From contig DIBY01000014.1 of the NCBI GenBank assembly GCA_002415135.1, positions 9,409 through 63,212 on the forward strand: a DNA stretch of 53,804 nucleotides, read 5' to 3'. The position numbers and the translations under genes were made by a program. This document shows, in pieces, positions 1 through 7,405 of the stretch. The DNA comes from Flavobacteriales bacterium UBA5040 (lineage in GTDB: Bacteria > Bacteroidota > Bacteroidia > Flavobacteriales > Weeksellaceae). The stretch's first letter is position 1. Every line of letters starts with the position of its first letter. Under the pieces are notes generated by a model. That model did no database searches. It worked only from the letters and a program-made list of their open reading frames with translations, and was not told where the DNA came from.

Positions 1-40
1 TCGTTTTGTCTGAAAGACAAGAAATGAAAGCCTGTTGAAC
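1..40. repeat. 3' part of an attC-like cassette site
   Basis: The window opens in a hairpin (TTGTCTGAAAGACAA within 1-25) followed by GTTGAAC at 34-40, which fits the G-TT-RRR-Y form of an integron R' site. The text from 34 on (GTTGAACGG...CTCCGGTGGC) is the near complement of GCTACCGGAG...GTTCAAC at 49687-49707, as expected for the two ends of one cassette type. A similar hairpin sits at 44217-44243. The left arm lies outside the window. Confidence 0.5.
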
Positions 41-111
41 GGAATCTCCGGTGGCTTTTTCTCCCCAGTTGGTCACCTTATGGAGTTATCGTTTTTAGAA
101 TTTAGGATAGT

Positions 112-255
112 AAAGCAGTTTTTTAGAAGGACTGCTTTTTTTGTGGCGTTTGGTAGCCTTTGGAAGTTGTCTAAGGACTGAGTTATTTGAGATATTATTA
201 CGTCTCCAGGAAAAATTTAATTACAATTGCAGAAAACAATAGTCGGAAAAAACAT
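112..255. repeat. 144-bp direct repeat, copy 1
   Basis: This stretch matches 44321-44464 in the same orientation with three mismatches over 144 bases. It begins with a terminator-like hairpin (AAAGCAGT, loop, ACTGCTTT, T-run; 112-146) and ends with the 17-bp motif at 239-255. No reading frame is apparent. About 90 bases upstream of each copy there is an attC-like hairpin. Confidence 0.9.
239..255 (+). repeat. 17-bp module-border motif, site 1
   Basis: Exact copy of ATAGTCGGAAAAAACAT. The other exact copies are at 14262-14278, 18499-18515, 35884-35900 (inverted) and 44448-44464. Apart from sites 1 and 5, which sit in the 144-bp repeats, the flanks are unrelated, so the 17 bases are the conserved unit. 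Confidence 0.9.
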
Positions 256-314
256 CAATAGAGAAGTCTACTGTCTACATTTGGATCGAATCTTCCCTCC
301 AAGAAATACACAAA

Positions 315-560
315 TTAAAGATGTTCACATCCTAGATGAGGATCTTCTTTTGTATTTCTAACTTCTTCCTCAATAATTCTATCCATAATATCGTTGATAT
401 TATAGCCTTTCTTACGCAAAAAAAGGAAGTATCTGACGTGTTTGTTCGCAACGGCATTGCTTTCGATGTAGTAAATACCTTTAGGATTACACCCGATATA
501 ATGCGTAAACTCTTGCAAGTTCTCTTTTATATTAAATATTTTTCGAATTTTTAAACTCAT
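315..560 (-). CDS. small hypothetical protein
   Basis: An 81-residue frame of ordinary amino-acid mix, with charged helices toward the C-terminus and no recognised domain. The opposite strand is also open here (336-554), but that frame has a less protein-like composition rich in Phe and Ile. No clear ribosome binding site or partner gene is seen. It lies between the 144-bp repeat and the transglycosylase and may be spurious. Confidence 0.35.
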   Translation of the reverse strand: MSLKIRKIFNIKENLQEFTHYIGCNPKGIYYIESNAVANKHVRYFLFLRKKGYNINDIMDRIIEEEVRNTKEDPHLGCEHL

Positions 561-723
561 TTCTAATCGACATAAATATATTATAGAAGTCTTTAAGCCA
601 AATTTGAAAAATTCGATGCGTGTAATTTTCTTTGACGGATTTTATTACTTTTTTCATTTCGCAAATCTTGATCAAAGGTAGAACTAATTCCACCATTTTA
701 ATTTAATATTTTATTTAAAAAAA
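561..723. other. AT-rich intergenic region
   Basis: Spacer upstream of the lytic transglycosylase, very AT-rich immediately before its ATG as is usual for Bacteroidota leaders. No hairpin or repeat was seen. Confidence 0.4.
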
Positions 724-1650
724 ATGAAGCAAGTCTTTTTTAAAACATTTTTAATACTCATAATCAGTACTAAAGCACTTCATTCTCAAAATCAACTGAC
801 TCGAGAAGATGGGGAGTATTTTATCAAAATTGATGACAAATACATTCATCACTTAGAGCAACTAAATAACAGTAGCGAAAAATTTGAAACCACTCTTGAT
901 CTAACAACTTATAAAAAGCGTTTTAATTTTTTAAATGCTAATACCAGCCTTCATATTGACTACAATGATATTACTTATACCTATGTAAAAAAGTTTCTCG
1001 GTTATCGGTGGTATCCTAAAATAATAGGATTGTCTGTTTACTATTTCCCACTTTTTGAAAGCAAATTAGATCATTACGGAATTCCAAGAGAACTCAAATA
1101 TTTGGCCGTAGTTGAGAGCGCATTAAACCCACGTGCCGGAAGTTGGGCAGGAGCGAGCGGCCTATGGCAATTTATGCCTGCAACTGGAGCACAATATGGG
1201 TTAAGAAAAAACGAATATATCAACACATTTTTCGATCCTGTCAGTAATGCAGATGCTGCCGCACGATATTTAAGGGATTTATACCGTCAATTTGGCGACT
1301 GGAATTTGGCAATATCTGCATACAATTGCGGACCTGGTAATGTAAATAAAGCGATCAAAAAAGCAGGAACAAAAAACTATTGGAAACTCAGAAAGTATCT
1401 TCCTAAAGAAACGCAGGCATATGTTCCGAGCTTCATCGCGGTTAATTATCTTTTCAATTTTTACAAGGAACACCAAATGAAACCCAACTATTTTAGATAT
1501 TCATTTTTTGATCTAAAAACCATTAAGATTAACCAAACTATCACTTTTAATGAATTAGCAAAACAATTTGATTATAAAATTTTAAGGTTTGCTAATCCTC
1601 AATTTTTGACAGAAACCATTCCGCAGGGTTCTATCGTTTATGTAAAATAA
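724..1650 (+). CDS. lytic transglycosylase (SLT/MltD-like)
   Basis: This 308-residue exported protein has a hydrophobic signal peptide (about residues 1-21, ending ALHSQ). A soluble-lytic-transglycosylase fold follows: the catalytic Glu lies in VVESALNP (about residue 131), followed by GASGLWQFMPATG and AYNCGPGNV, both hallmark SLT motifs. The C-terminus (FNELAKQFD... to the end) resembles a single partial LysM module. Family members cleave peptidoglycan by forming 1,6-anhydro ends. Next to the transfer operon it most likely opens the wall for the conjugation channel. It is on the + strand, convergent with the tra operon and only 2 bases from the TraQ-like gene's stop, so it has its own promoter. 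Confidence 0.9.
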   Translation: MKQVFFKTFLILIISTKALHSQNQLTREDGEYFIKIDDKYIHHLEQLNNSSEKFETTLDLTTYKKRFNFLNANTSLHIDYNDITYTYVKKFLGYRWYPKIIGLSVYYFPLFESKLDHYGIPRELKYLAVVESALNPRAGSWAGASGLWQFMPATGAQYGLRKNEYINTFFDPVSNADAAARYLRDLYRQFGDWNLAISAYNCGPGNVNKAIKKAGTKNYWKLRKYLPKETQAYVPSFIAVNYLFNFYKEHQMKPNYFRYSFFDLKTIKINQTITFNELAKQFDYKILRFANPQFLTETIPQGSIVYVK

Positions 1651-1652
1651 AA

Positions 1653-3110
1653 TTATAAAAGAGTATCTATAATTTTAATGTCTGGTGTTAATGTAATTTC
1701 GGCAACTCCTCCATTATTATCATAAGCTTTTAACACGACCTTTGCATTGGTGATATTAATTACTGAAGGAGTTCTAAAACCAATCATTTCAATACTAACA
1801 TCATTTGTACCTTCATAATAAAATTCATTTTGTTCAGTAGGTAAGGTATAGGAATGATTGTAGGAATAATCTTTTGCAAATGCTGTAAATGTTACAATGA
1901 AGTCTATTTTTTTCACTTTATGAGGAGTGCTAGCTACTTTGAATTTAAAATTTGTTCCTTTATATGTAAAATAGAGCCCAGTATTTTCAGGATTTATAGA
2001 ATTGCGTCTTTTCTCTATAATTATTTCTTTAACCGATATATTTTCTATAGATATAGGTTTCAAGATCGAAATATTGAAAGTTATTACTTCGCTTTCATTT
2101 CCGAATTCATCCTTAAATTGAACATTATATACATAATCCCCTACTTCTTTTGTTTTAACTGCAAGATTAAATAAATGATTACTCGAAAGAGTAAATGGTT
2201 TATATATATTGTTTGTATTCTCTATTCCATTAATTTGACCATTCGTTCCTTGGCTAATCCAAGTTTTATATTGAATACTATTAGAAGAAGCAGGATTTTT
2301 TGTTACAATACCATTTATGATAAGATTTTCATCTAAACCCGCAGATGTTTTAGAGATAGAAAAATCCGATAACACAATAGTGTGTGGTAATACTTCTTGT
2401 TGTAATGAATACTCTCTTGATAAAGTTGAGTTACTTATAGAATATTTAAGAGTTTTTATTCCTGCTACATTTGTTTTTAAGGAAGTAGTAAAACTATCAA
2501 TATTAGTAATATCATATGAAGTACCCAAAGTGACAACCTCTCCATTTAATTTAATTTGACCGTCATAAGTATCAAATTTTATTTTATATCCCGTAGTAGG
2601 TTGCCCAGAGTTCGGAACTATCTTCATCAAATATGGGGTTTCATCACTTTGATAGATAGGAGTTGTTCCTCCAGTGAAGGTATGGGTGAATTCAGAAACT
2701 GAATATTTTAGTTCGAACTCCTCTTCTTTTGATACCCCTTTTTCATTTTTAACCGAAATTTTAAGATTGTGACTTCCCACTACATTACCGACATATTCAA
2801 AAATATTGTCTTTGGATTCAAAAGTATATTCTTGGTTCGCCGCAAGTGTTTCACCGTTTAATTTAAGCGTACCATTTAAATTCGTGGTGAATTTAAATGA
2901 AGTCTTAATGGATTGGAAATCATAGGAGGGTCGAACATTAAATTTTAACTGGTTAATCTCGCCGACTGCTTTTTCAATAAAATTATTATCTCTTTCAATT
3001 GTAAATCCAAATTGTCCTTCATTGTCATTTCCCCAGTCTCCGTCTTCTCGACATGAGTTAAATAGTAAAATGGAGAAAAAAGATAGTATTATAATGATTG
3101 TATTTCTCAT
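1653..3110 (-). CDS. TraQ-like (DUF3872) lipoprotein, extended
   Basis: The 485-residue product begins with a lipoprotein signal (hydrophobic stretch then FNSC, Cys at about residue 20). At least two Ig-like repeats follow; IKLNGEVV in one copy matches LKLNGETL in the other. DUF3872/TraQ proteins of Bacteroidota conjugative elements are usually much shorter and carry one such unit, so this looks like a family member enlarged by domain duplication. It is last in the tra operon, after TraO, the place TraQ has in CTnDOT-like elements. Role: probably a surface or outer-membrane part of the mating apparatus. The TraQ assignment rests on repeat style and position. Confidence 0.6.
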   Translation of the reverse strand: MRNTIIIILSFFSILLFNSCREDGDWGNDNEGQFGFTIERDNNFIEKAVGEINQLKFNVRPSYDFQSIKTSFKFTTNLNGTLKLNGETLAANQEYTFESKDNIFEYVGNVVGSHNLKISVKNEKGVSKEEEFELKYSVSEFTHTFTGGTTPIYQSDETPYLMKIVPNSGQPTTGYKIKFDTYDGQIKLNGEVVTLGTSYDITNIDSFTTSLKTNVAGIKTLKYSISNSTLSREYSLQQEVLPHTIVLSDFSISKTSAGLDENLIINGIVTKNPASSNSIQYKTWISQGTNGQINGIENTNNIYKPFTLSSNHLFNLAVKTKEVGDYVYNVQFKDEFGNESEVITFNISILKPISIENISVKEIIIEKRRNSINPENTGLYFTYKGTNFKFKVASTPHKVKKIDFIVTFTAFAKDYSYNHSYTLPTEQNEFYYEGTNDVSIEMIGFRTPSVINITNAKVVLKAYDNNGGVAEITLTPDIKIIDTLL

Positions 3111-3125
3111 AATAGGTCGATTTTA

Positions 3126-3695
3126 TTAATTAATATAGTATTTAAATCCTCCGAAAAGGCCATAGTTAGACTTCGAAAACTCACTTTTTAAATCATAAAA
3201 CTGAGTGTAATTGGCCAGAAATGAGAATTTCCTCGCAAAGGCAAATTCGATTTCTACGCTACCGGAAATACCATATACGAATCCTTTAACTGGAACTGGA
3301 ATCTCTGCACTGTATTTTGGATCTTTAGAATTACCATCATTCAATGTTTCATATCCGGCATACCCGCCAAGCCATCCGTTTAGATAGACTGGAGCAAGAC
3401 CCTCATAACTGTAACCGGCGTTTACATTAAGACCATATTTCTGATAGGGTAGGATCTGATTATCTAAATAGGAAACTTCATAATCCTGATAAAACCCTTC
3501 AACTTTTCCTAAAAACCCTTTTTCACCGAAAACCTTACTATAGCCTCCTTTTACCATAAATCCAGCACTGAGATCTCCCTTTTCCATCACATAACCATAT
3601 TCTGCATGAACTGCAGACTGGCTTTTTCTTCGTCCTTGAGCTTCTGCGAGAATACAAAAGCAAACCAGAAATAATATTAGTACACTCTTCTTCAT
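3126..3695 (-). CDS. traO: conjugal transfer protein TraO
   Basis: A 189-residue protein with a signal peptide (cleavage near ILAEAQG) followed by alternating amphipathic strands rich in Gly, Tyr and Phe and ending in an aromatic strand (FGGFKYYIN). This is the pattern of a small outer-membrane beta-barrel and matches TraO of Bacteroidota conjugative elements in size, order (after TraN) and the opening around HAEYGYV. It probably forms part of the outer-membrane portion of the type IV secretion channel. Confidence 0.8.
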   Translation of the reverse strand: MKKSVLILFLVCFCILAEAQGRRKSQSAVHAEYGYVMEKGDLSAGFMVKGGYSKVFGEKGFLGKVEGFYQDYEVSYLDNQILPYQKYGLNVNAGYSYEGLAPVYLNGWLGGYAGYETLNDGNSKDPKYSAEIPVPVKGFVYGISGSVEIEFAFARKFSFLANYTQFYDLKSEFSKSNYGLFGGFKYYIN

Positions 3696-3715
3696 AATAC
3701 TTTTATTTTAAATTA

Positions 3716-4363
3716 TTATTTTACATATTCAGCTCCTACAATATATTTAGGCTTAATGTCTAGGGTTAGTGTCCGTTCACCATCAATTTCACTCATGATA
3801 AAAAGTAAATTTTTATTGTCTGAAATGGTAAACTTATCAAAGACAAATAGTAATTTTTCTCGGGACTTTTTCGCTATACTTTCTGTTTGAATAGTGTAGA
3901 TGGGTGAAAAAATCTTTTCTTCCGCCTCAATTTGACGGTCTTTAACCTGTACAGGACTTGTTATAAAAGAAATACTTTCAACATCATAGTTGATATTTGT
4001 TCGATTAGCAACTTCTATAAGTACATAGACTTTACCACCTCCTACATAAACCCCTTTTACAAAACCTTCAATACCTCGTACAAGGGCAGAATTTCGATTT
4101 TTAATCCAACCATTTTTCTTGATAATTTTTTGAGCAATTATTTCATATTGTTCTGGATTCTCTGCTTCTGGTTCATTTTTTTCTACTACTTTTTCAATAG
4201 ATTGTTCAATTGGAGCATCAACGACAATAGGAGTTGTCGCTTTTTTTGGAACAGTTTTCTTAATACTTTTATTTACGGGCTTTTTATAAAGTTTCTGGGT
4301 GCTCTTTTGAGAATATCCAAAAATGCTGAACAGCATACCTATCACTATTAGTACTCTTTTCAT
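3716..4363 (-). CDS. traN: conjugative transfer protein TraN (DUF4138), short form
   Basis: The 215-residue secreted protein has a signal peptide (cleavage near FGYSQ), a Lys/Pro-rich linker (KKPVNKSIKKTVPKK) and a beta-rich C-terminal part with GGGKVYVLIEVANRTNINYDVES, the conserved stretch of DUF4138/TraN. TraN acts as a VirB9-like outer-membrane partner of TraM. The usual TraN is nearer 300 residues; here the N-terminal beta domain seems replaced by a short linker. It starts 9 bases after traM stops. Confidence 0.75.
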   Translation of the reverse strand: MKRVLIVIGMLFSIFGYSQKSTQKLYKKPVNKSIKKTVPKKATTPIVVDAPIEQSIEKVVEKNEPEAENPEQYEIIAQKIIKKNGWIKNRNSALVRGIEGFVKGVYVGGGKVYVLIEVANRTNINYDVESISFITSPVQVKDRQIEAEEKIFSPIYTIQTESIAKKSREKLLFVFDKFTISDNKNLLFIMSEIDGERTLTLDIKPKYIVGAEYVK

Positions 4364-4372
4364 ATTATTTTT

Positions 4373-5413
4373 TTAATTGAAATTAACGATGATACATTCC
4401 ACATTGGAGGTTAATTTTATTCGGTTATCCGACTGTTTGCTCATGGCATTTCCAACGGAATTGATGACGCCACCAATTACTGGAATCCTGCTGCTTTCAT
4501 TTAAAGCTCTATTCTCTAAATCTGAATTTTGAGTTCCTGGTGATATCGGAAGGCCTGCCATTCCGTCGGCACCATATAATTGAAGTTGAACTGGAACAAT
4601 TTTGTTTTTCACTTTAATCGTGGAAAAATTAACGAGTAAACGATTGTTTTGTTCTGAGGCTACTCCTGTTATTATTTGTCCTTTGGGAGTTTCTAACGTT
4701 CCTATTTTTGTACTTTCAAGCAATACAAATGAAAGCGTTCTTCCTGAATTCGCATATCCTTTTGAAAGCAGTTTAGCTCTAATCTGCTTCCCTTCATTTA
4801 TGCTTCTTTGTTTGGTAGATGAACCGCTATAACTTGGTTGTACATACGCAGGTTCAGAAATTTCGGTATAATCTATCTCTGAGGAAGCGTTTTCGTTTTT
4901 TGATCTGGAACTTTTTGGATAATTTTTTACTTCTGTATAAGCAATTGAATTATTTTTGGGTTCTTCCGCCTGCCACATCGAATAATCTCCATAGGTCGAA
5001 TGACTATTGTAACCGCTACCTGCATTTCGTTTTTCACTTCCGGAATTATTATGGTTTGGTTGGGTGTACACAGGCTCCACGTAGGCAGAAGTAGTGTTAT
5101 CATTTCCTTCAATCTCTGAAATAATTTCAATTTGAGAATCGCCTGATTTACCAAAGAGATCATCCATTGCCGTATTTAATTTATTGCTGTCTTTTTTTCC
5201 CAATTGGTTGGCTTCGGTTCTGCTATTATACTTCTGGGCTTCCTTTGCATCGGGATTTGATATTTCATCTACCGCAACTTTTTTATCTCCATTGTTTAAA
5301 ACATAAACTCCCACGAGAAGAAATACGGCAAGTAAACTCGCAATAGCATAAACAATGATCTTTCGACGATCTTCATTGCTTTTAGTCTCCCAAAATTGTT
5401 TTAATTGTTCCAT
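4373..5413 (-). CDS. traM: conjugative transfer protein TraM (VirB10-like)
   Basis: A 346-residue protein with a short cytoplasmic N-terminus, one membrane helix (about residues 22-41), a long Ser/Asn/Pro-rich periplasmic linker, then a folded C-terminal domain (from RAKLLSKGYANSGRTLSFVL). This is the architecture of TraM of Bacteroidota elements, the VirB10 counterpart that spans the periplasm. Its start overlaps the traK stop, indicating coupled translation. TraL, often encoded between TraK and TraM, is absent. Confidence 0.85.
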   Translation of the reverse strand: MEQLKQFWETKSNEDRRKIIVYAIASLLAVFLLVGVYVLNNGDKKVAVDEISNPDAKEAQKYNSRTEANQLGKKDSNKLNTAMDDLFGKSGDSQIEIISEIEGNDNTTSAYVEPVYTQPNHNNSGSEKRNAGSGYNSHSTYGDYSMWQAEEPKNNSIAYTEVKNYPKSSRSKNENASSEIDYTEISEPAYVQPSYSGSSTKQRSINEGKQIRAKLLSKGYANSGRTLSFVLLESTKIGTLETPKGQIITGVASEQNNRLLVNFSTIKVKNKIVPVQLQLYGADGMAGLPISPGTQNSDLENRALNESSRIPVIGGVINSVGNAMSKQSDNRIKLTSNVECIIVNFN

Positions 5414-6117
5414 TACTTAACTTCAATAGTCGGGTTAATTTGTTCTCTTTTTATACTATCCTGGACAATGATCTCTTCATCAGTAGGCGCATTAACTTTT
5501 GATAGGCTTTCGGTGAAATTCGTAATGAGATAACCGAAAGGATTGTAAGGATAATTGATGTTAACCTTTGTCATTCTTAGTTGTACATCCGCCTGAAAAT
5601 AATCTTCAACCGTACCATTGATTCTTTTAACCAATACCGAAAAACTGATATTGGGATTTCCATCTACATTGTCAATTCGCCAACTGTTAGGAAGTATTTC
5701 AGATTTTTGCACCAGTCCATTAATAGAAAGGAAATTAGAATAATAGCCTTTCCGGTCTTTATCCTTGATTAAGTTTGTAGGCTGCTCACCCACCAACCAA
5801 AGGACATTTTCTTTCTTGTCCCTGATAGAATATTGGTCTAAATCATAGAACTGTTTGGTGAAGTAATCTGCATTGGCTTTAATCACTTTGACTTTGTCAT
5901 TTTTTTCGGAGATTAGACTTAAGGGAATTAAATCTCCGCTATTATTGACTGTAAATATTTTAGATGTGCTATCACTATAAATAACCAATGCCAAATAAAG
6001 TACAGCAACAATCGAGATGATGCTTACTGCAACGACACCCCAGACAACTCGGCTATTTTTTTTTAATTCCGAATAAATATCTTTTCCAACGGTAATTTCT
6101 GCTTTCTCCTTTTTCAT
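5413..6117 (-). CDS. traK: conjugative transfer protein TraK (VirB8-like)
   Basis: The 234-residue protein has a short cytoplasmic tail, a membrane helix (about residues 25-48, VVAVSIISIVAVLYLALVI) and a periplasmic domain with the TraK features FTKQFYDLDQY and the late segment YPYNPFGYLI. TraK is the VirB8-type inner-membrane assembly factor of the mating channel. It overlaps traM by one base and follows traJ by 3 bases, so it lies in one operon. Confidence 0.85.
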   Translation of the reverse strand: MKKEKAEITVGKDIYSELKKNSRVVWGVVAVSIISIVAVLYLALVIYSDSTSKIFTVNNSGDLIPLSLISEKNDKVKVIKANADYFTKQFYDLDQYSIRDKKENVLWLVGEQPTNLIKDKDRKGYYSNFLSINGLVQKSEILPNSWRIDNVDGNPNISFSVLVKRINGTVEDYFQADVQLRMTKVNINYPYNPFGYLITNFTESLSKVNAPTDEEIIVQDSIKREQINPTIEVK

Positions 6118-6120
6118 ATT

Positions 6121-6924
6121 TTAACTAAAATATCCTCTAATTTCTTTCGTAACAATCGCAAACAAACCCAACTTCACCATAAAGGAGATTAGTAGTGCTC
6201 CCACGGTATAGGCGAAAATAACCCCTAAATCAGTATCATATCCGATATCAGACATTTGAACATTCGCTTTACTCTGCACAAAATCATAGATGATATCTGA
6301 AAATTTCATAATCCCCATATATCCGATTCCTAAAACGAATAAACCAATGTATATTTTGATCCATCTTGCAAGCATATCCTCAAATCCTTTTGTCGTAGAA
6401 AGTGCAATGGCAAAGGGAAAAATAACTTTGAAAAGTTGAATTAGAAATACTCTTTGAATCAAATACATTCCTACAACCGCCATATCCAGAATGTCTAAAA
6501 ACATTTTGGTGAACGTCATTAAACCTGCAGTCAGATATAAAGGCACTAACGAAAGATAAAAACCTATATAATCTAATCCACTGTATTGATCAGCAATCTT
6601 ATCTAATTCCAATAAATACCTTTTTAATGCATCGTCTTTTATTGGATGTTGCGCTGCAACAGAAATTTCAACGGAGGAAAACATACTTTCAATTGCATTT
6701 ACAACCCAATCACTCCCTACGATAATAAGTCCATATCCGATAATGCTAATAAGACCTCCGATTTTCGGTGCTTCCGGATTTTCTCCTGTTTGTAAAAAAT
6801 TACCAATGACTTTGAATAACAATAAGGTCATAGCCAAAGATTTCGCTCCGATAATGGTAAAGGAAAAAACTTTGGTTTGGGAAATAACCTGATTGAGTTC
6901 TGTAAGCCACGAGTAATCCATCAA
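6121..6924 (-). CDS. traJ: conjugative transfer protein TraJ (VirB6-like)
   Basis: The 267-residue protein has about five to six hydrophobic segments, including SLAMTLLLFKVIGNFL, FYLSLVPLYLTAGLMTF and LGVIFAYTVGALLISFMV. Its size and place between TraI and TraK fit TraJ, the polytopic inner-membrane channel component of Bacteroidota transfer systems. Its start overlaps the end of the upstream gene by 4 bases (ATGA type), a sign of translational coupling. Confidence 0.85.
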   Translation of the reverse strand: MMDYSWLTELNQVISQTKVFSFTIIGAKSLAMTLLLFKVIGNFLQTGENPEAPKIGGLISIIGYGLIIVGSDWVVNAIESMFSSVEISVAAQHPIKDDALKRYLLELDKIADQYSGLDYIGFYLSLVPLYLTAGLMTFTKMFLDILDMAVVGMYLIQRVFLIQLFKVIFPFAIALSTTKGFEDMLARWIKIYIGLFVLGIGYMGIMKFSDIIYDFVQSKANVQMSDIGYDTDLGVIFAYTVGALLISFMVKLGLFAIVTKEIRGYFS

Positions 6925-7403
6925 TAAGATAATTTAATCAACTTTACACTAATTTTAGCATTGGCACTCTTTACCTTATTGTATTCATTTTCCAATAAGG
7001 TGATGCGTTCGCTATCGCTCATATTAAACATTCCGTTATTGAGTAATGCCTGAACGGTTTTGATACTTCCTGAAATTTGAGCCAGTTGATTCTGAATACC
7101 ACTAACATCAAATTTTCCTTTGCGTGCTTTCTCTAAAATTTTGTTAGAATTATTAATAGCCTGTTTCTGCATATTAATAATATTCTGCAGTTGTCCCATT
7201 TGCTGGATATAACCATTGACTTTCTGATATTTTTCCTGTGCCTGTTTTAAAAGAGAATAGGATTTTTCCAACTGCTTTATTTGGGCTGCAGATTGTGTAA
7301 TCTGTTTAGCAATTTGTTTGTTGGCTCCTATATCCACTACAGCCATTTGTGCAAATGAATACGATCCTACCAAAAGGCAAAATGTTAAGATTAATTTTTT
7401 CAT
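6921..7403 (-). CDS. traI: TraI-like periplasmic protein (DUF4141, VirB5-like)
   Basis: A 160-residue protein with a signal peptide (cleavage after YSFAQ) and a long Gln/Lys-rich coiled-coil body (about residues 25-115) with LEKSYSLLKQAQEKYQKVNGYI. Secreted helical proteins in this position are annotated DUF4141 or TraI in Bacteroidota conjugative elements and are thought to be VirB5-like pilus or channel parts. It is shorter than many homologues. It follows traG by 2 bases. Confidence 0.7.
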   Translation of the reverse strand: MKKLILTFCLLVGSYSFAQMAVVDIGANKQIAKQITQSAAQIKQLEKSYSLLKQAQEKYQKVNGYIQQMGQLQNIINMQKQAINNSNKILEKARKGKFDVSGIQNQLAQISGSIKTVQALLNNGMFNMSDSERITLLENEYNKVKSANAKISVKLIKLSY

Positions 7404-7405
7404 TT

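Noticed and set aside
336..554. + strand 72-residue frame
   Set aside because: Opposite the slightly more protein-like - strand frame at 315-560; neither is strong, and only the latter was listed.
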